Source: Halomonas sp. A11-A
GTDB taxonomy: Bacteria > Pseudomonadota > Gammaproteobacteria > Pseudomonadales > Halomonadaceae
Direction of reading: 5' to 3'
DNA: 43,467 bases
Assembly: GCF_003182195.1 (NCBI RefSeq)
Contig: NZ_QGTM01000024.1
Span: 1 to 43,467 of the forward strand
The position numbers and the translations under genes were made by a program. The notes beneath the pieces were generated by a model. It worked only from the letters and a program-made list of their open reading frames with translations. It searched no databases and was not told where the DNA came from. Position 1 is the stretch's first letter; each line of letters opens with the position of its first letter. Shown in pieces: positions 38,824 to 43,467 of the stretch.

Positions 38824-39123
38824 ATGCGGATTGCCCAGCGCCTGAGTCGCGCGAGGTGGGAGCCCGAAATTTCGCTGCTGGTCGCGGCATTTCTGGCGGT
38901 GTGGCTGCTGCTGGAGCCGGCGCTGATCCAGGGGTTGCCCCTGGGGATGCGCCTGCCGGCGGTGCTGCTGGGCATCTGGGCCCTGGGCGCGGCCTTTGTG
39001 CGCCCGCTGGGCCTCTCCCCTGAGCGCCGCTGGCAGCGCCGGCTGGCGACGCCGCCCTGGAGCCTGGTGGCACTGGGGCTGTTTGCCGGCCTGCTGCTGG
39101 GTCGCGCACTGCTGGGAGGCTGA
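38824..39123 (+). CDS. Small membrane protein, 99 aa
   Basis: I do not recognise a family. The protein has a basic N-terminus (MRIAQRLSRARWEPE) and three hydrophobic segments: LLVAAFLAVWLLLEPALI, LPAVLLGIWALGAAF and WSLVALGLFAGLLLGRALL, separated by R-rich loops, so it should span the inner membrane three times. Many prolines and tryptophans lie near the membrane edges. A GGGGGA ribosome binding site precedes ATG 38824; the frame runs on upstream to 38668 but that part looks non-coding. It converges on putP with a shared terminator. Confidence 0.65.
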   Translation: MRIAQRLSRARWEPEISLLVAAFLAVWLLLEPALIQGLPLGMRLPAVLLGIWALGAAFVRPLGLSPERRWQRRLATPPWSLVALGLFAGLLLGRALLGG

Positions 39124-39159
39124 TGCGAAGAGAGCCTGCTACCGGGTGCCCTCACCAAT

Positions 39160-39187
39160 AAAAAGAGCTCCCGAAGGAGCTCTTTCT
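39160..39187. terminator. Bidirectional terminator between the small membrane gene and putP
   Basis: A 10-bp stem (39162-39171 with 39176-39185), loop CGAA, with A residues on the left and T residues on the right, so it can stop transcripts from both sides. Confidence 0.85.
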
Positions 39188-39201
39188 CTACCCTGCTCGG
39201 G

Positions 39202-40707
39202 TCACGATGCCCGGCTGTCACGATCGATATGCCGATACTCACCGGCGTCGGCCGTCATGCTGCTCACCGCGATGATGGCGACGAGGGAGGCAATGAAGCC
39301 GGGAATGATCTCGTACACGCCGGGGCCACCCATGAATTCGGCGTTCCAGCCAAGCGTGATCCAGAGCATCACGGTGACGGCGCCCACGACCATGCCAGCG
39401 ATGGCGCCAGCGCCGTTGGTGCGCGGCCACATCAGCGACATGATGATCAGCGGTCCGAACGCCGCCCCGAAGCCAGCCCAGGCGTTGCTGACCAGCCCCA
39501 GAACCTGAGAGTCCTCGTCGGAGGCAATGATGGCGGCCACCACGCCGACGATCACCACGCAGAGGCGACCTATGGCGACACTCTCCTTCTCGCTGGCTTC
39601 CTTGCGCAGGAAGAGACGGTAGAAGTCTTCGGTCAGCGACGAGGAGGAGACCAGCAGCTGGCTGGAGATGGTGCTCATGATGGCCGCGAGAAGGGCCGCA
39701 TAGAGGAAGCCGGTGATCAGCGGGTGGAACAGCAGGTTGGCCAGGATGATGAAGATGGTTTCAGGGTCCTGAACGTCCATCCCGTTGCGGATCGCGTAGG
39801 CCCGGCCGAAGATGCCCAGGGAGACGGCGCCGATCAGGGAGATTGCCATCCAGCTCATGCCGATGTTGCGGGCAATGGGCACATCCTTCAGGGAGCGGAT
39901 CGCCATGAAGCGCACGATGATATGGGGCTGGCCGAAGTAGCCGAGGCCCCAGGCCACCGCGGAGAGCCAGCCGACGAAGGTCAGCCCTGCCGTCCAGGAG
40001 AGCAGCGTCGGGTCAACGGCGTTGAGGGTCTCGGAGGCCTGGGCGAAGCCGCCGCCGCCTTCCCCGAAGAGCACCACCGCCGGCATGAGCACCAGGGCCA
40101 GCATCATGATGCAGCCCTGAACGAAGTCGGTCAGGCTCACGGCCAGGAAGCCGCCGACGACCGTATAGGCCAGCACCACGCCCAGGGTGATCACGACGCC
40201 CATGGCGTAATCGCTCATTCCGCCGAAGTTGTAAATGCCGGAGAAGGCGCTCTCGAACAGCTTGCCGCCCGCCACCAGGCCAGATGCCGTATAGACCGCG
40301 AAGAAGACGACGATGACGACGGCAGAGACCGTGCGCAGGGCGAGTGCCCGGGTCGGGAAGCGGTTGGCCAGAAAGGCCGGAATGGTAATGGCATTACCAT
40401 AGTGGACCGTCTGTTCCCGCAGGCGAGGTGCGACCAGCGTCCAGTTGAGGAAGGCGCCCACCAGCAGGCCGATACCGATCCAGGCAGAGCCCAGGCCAGA
40501 GATGAAGAGCGCGCCGGGCAAGCCCAGCAGCAGCCAGCCGCTCATGTCCGAGGCGCCGGCCGACAGTGCCGCCACCTTGGGACTGAGGGCGCGCCCCCCC
40601 AGCATGTAGTCTTCCGAGGAAGAGGTGGCTCTCTGCATGGCATAGACGCCGATGGCGATCATGAGCACGAAGTAACCAATCAGGCTGATCCAGACACCAA
40701 TGGCCAT
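39202..40707 (-). CDS. putP: Sodium/proline symporter PutP
   Basis: A 501-aa inner-membrane transporter of the sodium:solute symporter family with about 13 membrane segments. Landmarks: SSSEDYMLGGRALSPKVAAL, SAGASDMSGWLLLGLPGALF (TM2 region, Na+ and proline contacts), SSQLLVSSSSLTEDFYR (TM9 Na+ site) and GLVSNAWAGFGAAFGP. It imports proline for catabolism or osmoprotection, which fits a halophile. It lies 109 bp downstream of putA in the same direction; in many enterics the two are divergent. Intercistronic hairpins lie between them. Confidence 0.95.
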   Translation of the reverse strand: MAIGVWISLIGYFVLMIAIGVYAMQRATSSSEDYMLGGRALSPKVAALSAGASDMSGWLLLGLPGALFISGLGSAWIGIGLLVGAFLNWTLVAPRLREQTVHYGNAITIPAFLANRFPTRALALRTVSAVVIVVFFAVYTASGLVAGGKLFESAFSGIYNFGGMSDYAMGVVITLGVVLAYTVVGGFLAVSLTDFVQGCIMMLALVLMPAVVLFGEGGGGFAQASETLNAVDPTLLSWTAGLTFVGWLSAVAWGLGYFGQPHIIVRFMAIRSLKDVPIARNIGMSWMAISLIGAVSLGIFGRAYAIRNGMDVQDPETIFIILANLLFHPLITGFLYAALLAAIMSTISSQLLVSSSSLTEDFYRLFLRKEASEKESVAIGRLCVVIVGVVAAIIASDEDSQVLGLVSNAWAGFGAAFGPLIIMSLMWPRTNGAGAIAGMVVGAVTVMLWITLGWNAEFMGGPGVYEIIPGFIASLVAIIAVSSMTADAGEYRHIDRDSRAS

Positions 40708-40727
40708 AGAAGTTCTCCAGTTCGTTG

Positions 40728-40782
40728 GGACGGAGCGGACTCCGTCCGGTGAGCGCCCTCGCGTGAGTCGTCACTCGGGCGC
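40728..40782 (-). other. Two hairpins in the putA-putP spacer
   Basis: GGACGGAG (40728-40735) pairs with CTCCGTCC (40740-40747), and GCGCCC (40753-40758) with GGGCGC (40777-40782), the latter with an inner GTGA/TCAC stem. No T-tract. They may adjust putP expression relative to putA or protect mRNA. Confidence 0.45.
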
Positions 40783-40816
40783 CGTCTTGTTGTTGATGAC
40801 GGCAGGCTGCTGCCGA

Positions 40817-43405
40817 TCATTCGTCTCCCAGCGCAAGCAGTGACGCGTTGCCGCCCAGCGCGGCGGTGTTGACGGTCACCGTCTTTTCCGTGGCGAAGCG
40901 CAGCAGGTAGTGCGGCCCGCCGGCCTTGGGTCCGGTCCCGGAGAGGCCCTGGCCGCCGAAGGGCTGAACGCCCACGACGGCGCCGATGATATTGCGGTTG
41001 ACGTACACATTGCCAACGCGAATCTTCTGCGCTATTTCATCAGCGAAGGACTCATTGCGGCTATGAACGCCGAAGGTCAGTCCATAACCCCGCCCGTTGA
41101 TCGACTCGATCACCCGGTCGATCTCGCTGGCCCGGTAGCGCACAATGTGCAGTATCGGGCCGAACTGTTCCCGCTCCAGCGCCTCGATGCCGTCGATCTC
41201 GAAGGCCACCGGGGCGACGAAGGTGCCGTCGCCGGTGAGCCGCGGGTCGAGGCGGGTCTCGGCGACCAGGCGTCCCTCGGCCTTGAGCCTCTCGATATGG
41301 GCCCCGAGGCCGCGGCGAGCGTCCTCGTCGATCACTGGGCCGACGTCGGTGCCCAGGTCGCGGGGGTCGGCCACGCGCAGCTCGGCCATGGCGCCCTCGA
41401 GGATCGTGATGACCCGGTCGGCCACGTCCTCCTGGAGGTAGAGCACGCGCAGCGCCGAGCAGCGCTGGCCGGCGCTCTGGAAGGCGGACTGGATGACATC
41501 GGCGACCACCTGCTCCGGCAGGGCGGTGGAGTCGACGATCATGGCGTTCATGCCGCCGGTCTCGGCGATCAGGGTGGGCAGGGCGGCTCCCTCGCGGGCG
41601 GCCAGGGCGCGGTTGATGATCTGTGCCGTATCGGTGCCGCCGGTGAAGACCACGCCGGTGATGCGCGGATCGCTGGTCAGCACGCTGCCCACGGTGGGCC
41701 CATCGCCGGGCAGCAGCTGGACCACGTCGCGGGGCATGCCGGCCTCGTAAAGCAGCTCGATCACCCGGTGGGCGACGATGGAGGTCTGCTCGGCGGGCTT
41801 GGCCAGCACGGTGTTGCCGGCCACGGCGGCGGCCACCACCTGGCCGCAGAAGATCGCCACCGGGAAGTTCCAGGGGCTGATCGCCGCAAAGACGCCCTTG
41901 CCGGCGAGCATCAGCTGGTTGGATTCGCCGGTGGGGCCGGGCAGGGCGATGGGCTGGCCGAACAGCTCCTCCGCTTTCATGGCGTAGTAGCGGCAGAAGT
42001 CCACTGCCTCCTTGATCTCGTCGACGCCATCGGTGAGCAGCTTGCCCCCCTCCCGGGAGCAGAGCGTCATCAGCTCGGCCATATGGGCCTCCATCAGGTC
42101 GCCGAGGCGGCGGACGATGGCGGCGCGCTCGGCCACCGGGGTGCTCTCCCAGCGCGGGAAGGCAGCCCAGGCGGCATCCACGGCGCGGGCGGCCTGCTCG
42201 GCGCTGGTCCACTGCACAATCCCGACCCGCTTGCGGCGGTCGTAGGGGCTTGCGACCGCGTGCTGGCTGGCCGGGTCATCGGCCACCTCGAAGGCCAGCA
42301 GCGGCCCGACCCGGTGCTCCTTCTCCATGCTGGCGGCCATCTCGTCCATCAGCGGCTGGTACTGGCTGCGCACGTTGAGGTTCACGCCGCGGGAGTTGGG
42401 GCGGCCGGGGCCGAAGATGTCACGCGGCAGGGGAATGCGCGGGTTGGCGTAGGTCTGGTACTGGCGCAGGGTCTCGGCCGGGTGCACGCAGAGCGACGCC
42501 ACCGGCACGTCGGGGTCCACCAGCTGGTGCACGAACGACGAGTTGGCGCCGTTCTCGAGCAGCCGCCGTACCAGGTAGGGGAGCAGGTCCTTGTGGGCAC
42601 CCACGGGCGCATAGATGCGGCAGTAGGTGCCCTTGGGCGCGCGGGTCAGGGCCGCGTCGTAGAGCGCCTCGCCCATGCCGTGCAGGCGCTGGAACTCGAA
42701 GGGGCGCGAGGCCTCGTTTGCCTGTTCGAGAATGGCGCTGATGGTGTGGGCGTTATGGGTGGCGAACTGCGGGAAGATGCGCCCGCGGGTGGCGTCCGAG
42801 AGCAGGAAGCGCGCGCACACCAGGTAGGCCACGTCGGTGCTGGCCTTGCGGGTGTAGACCGGGTAGCCGTCGACCCCGAGCTGCTGGGACTCCTTGATCT
42901 CGCTGTCCCAGTAGGCGCCCTTGACCAGGCGCAGGGGGATCTCGTCACCCTGCTGGTCGGCCAGCCGGTTGAGATAGTGCAGCACCGGCAGGGCGCGCTT
43001 GGAGTAGGCCTGCACCACCAGCCCGAAGTGCCCCCAGCCCCTGCCGATATCGCTCTCGTAGACCGCACGGAACACCTCCAGGGAGATCTCCAGTCGGTCG
43101 ACCTCCTCGGCGTCGATGGTCACCGCCACCTCGCGCTCCCGGGCCAGGGTCACCAACTCGCGCAAGCTGGCCACCAGCTCCTCGAGGACCTGGTCGCGGC
43201 GCCCGAACTCGTAGCGGGGGTGCAGGGCCGAGAGCTTGATGGAGACCGAGGGCGCCGGGGTCTTCGCGGAGAGCGCCTTGCTGGTCTTGCCCACCCGCTC
43301 GATGGCGCGGGCATAGTCGTTGAAGTACTTGGCCGCGTCGCTGCGGGTGCGCGCCGCCTCGCCGAGCATGTCGTAGACATCATGGATTGACCTGCCCCAC
43401 CTCAA
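40817..43405 (-). pseudogene. putA: PutA proline dehydrogenase / P5C dehydrogenase, 5'-truncated
   Basis: About 857 codons of PutA, which oxidises proline to glutamate. Seen in order: the C-terminal half of the PRODH barrel (YDMLGEAA, SIKLSALHPRYEF, QFATHNAHT, YLVRRLLENGANSSF) and the complete ALDH domain (ISPWNFPVAIFCGQ, IAETGGMNAM with the catalytic Glu, SAGQRCSALR with the catalytic Cys, QPFGGQGLSGTGPKAGGP), ending VNTAALGGNASLLALG as in other PutA. It lacks the arm and first part of PRODH (about 280 residues in E. coli, including the DNA-binding part). Family-like sequence stops at about 43385, where a 79-bp element with an in-frame TAA begins. The frame can open from a TTG at 43405, but the protein could not make a full FAD barrel. 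The other half may lie beyond the window. Confidence 0.85.
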
Positions 43406-43466
43406 CGTCGTGGGTTATGTTGAGGTAGGGCAACAACACAGAGCCACTATTGAGGGAGGCAGGTCA
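43388..43466. mobile_element. Short inverted-repeat element (MITE-like or IS ends) in putA
   Basis: TGACCTGCC at 43388-43396 and GGCAGGTCA at 43458-43466 form perfect 9-bp outward-facing terminal inverted repeats, extendable with gaps (CTCAA follows on both sides). Inside, ACCTCAAC (43399-43406) pairs with GTTGAGGT (43419-43426). The ends resemble IS3-type termini. Only one base of the right flank is visible, so a target duplication cannot be checked. Confidence 0.55.
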
Positions 43467-43467
43467 T

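Noticed and set aside
40910..43390. An 826-codon open frame on the plus strand opposite putA, and similar long frames opposite gdhA, fadB, sufB, sufD and putP
   Set aside because: They mirror real genes in GC-rich DNA. Their translations are low-complexity (rich in A, G, H, R, V), match no family and have no ribosome binding sites.
43388..43466. Full-length IS element with transposase
   Set aside because: The two outward-facing ends are only 79 bp apart with no room for a transposase. Only a MITE-like unit can be supported from this window.

Overview
The window is high-GC, gene-dense gammaproteobacterial chromosome. Gene content points to Halomonadaceae (Halomonas or a close relative): a FadBA pair, EF-P hydroxylase, RlmM, a SUF operon led by an Rrf2 regulator of the gammaproteobacterial/Xanthomonas SUF type, RimB/RimK, DUF3549, YqcC, OmpW and PutP/PutA. 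That assignment is inference from gene families. The window opens inside a 5S rRNA gene and closes inside a short inverted-repeat element, so both edges lie in repeats, as at draft-contig ends. I found no tRNA, CRISPR array, prophage or biosynthetic cluster.

Layout. 1-510: 5S rRNA 3' end, its terminator, and a small 53-codon gene with its own promoter-like -10 and terminator. 537-9057: housekeeping genes (gdhA, a DUF2721 protein, rlmM, an ABM-fold protein, a TusA-like protein, a MATE exporter, epmC, a possible inactive DEDD-exonuclease-like protein, tatD). 9204-12925: uup, uspA, an unnamed membrane-anchored protein and slyA. 13122-16660: fadBA with a FadR-like operator. 16688-18772: flavodoxin-fold reductase, YbhB, a truncated DUF393 gene and a ketopantoate-reductase-family gene. 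18952-21436: an AMP phosphorylase-type gene and a PRPP-synthetase-type gene one base apart. 21579-26311: M42 peptidase, lipoprotein, Hsp20, DsbA/FrnE-like, NAD-binding SDR and YjdM. 26383-33300: the SUF iron-sulfur operon (regulator-sufB-sufC-sufD-sufS-sufT-DUF218) behind a Fur-like box and an IscR-type operator. 33390-36383: leftward set DUF3549-rimB-rimK-helical protein. 36675-39123: yqcC, two ompW paralogues and a small membrane protein. 39202-43405: putP and a 5'-truncated putA.

Connections. Three stress or envelope genes (hsp20, ompW, uspA) carry FNR/Anr-like sites about 41 bp upstream of predicted starts, suggesting a shared oxygen-limitation response. The suf operon looks controlled by iron (Fur-like site) and by Fe-S status (operator overlapping the -10 of the regulator gene). 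The AMP phosphorylase/PRPP synthetase pair is the best candidate for a little-described system: a bacterial operon linking AMP phosphorolysis to ribose-phosphate and PRPP metabolism.

Genome decay is visible in four places: a C-terminal relic of a thiamine-dependent dehydrogenase E1 subunit (7526-7609), a DUF393 gene cut by panE (17703-17836), a stop-codon-containing tandem repeat after yjdM, and putA disrupted by a 79-bp element.
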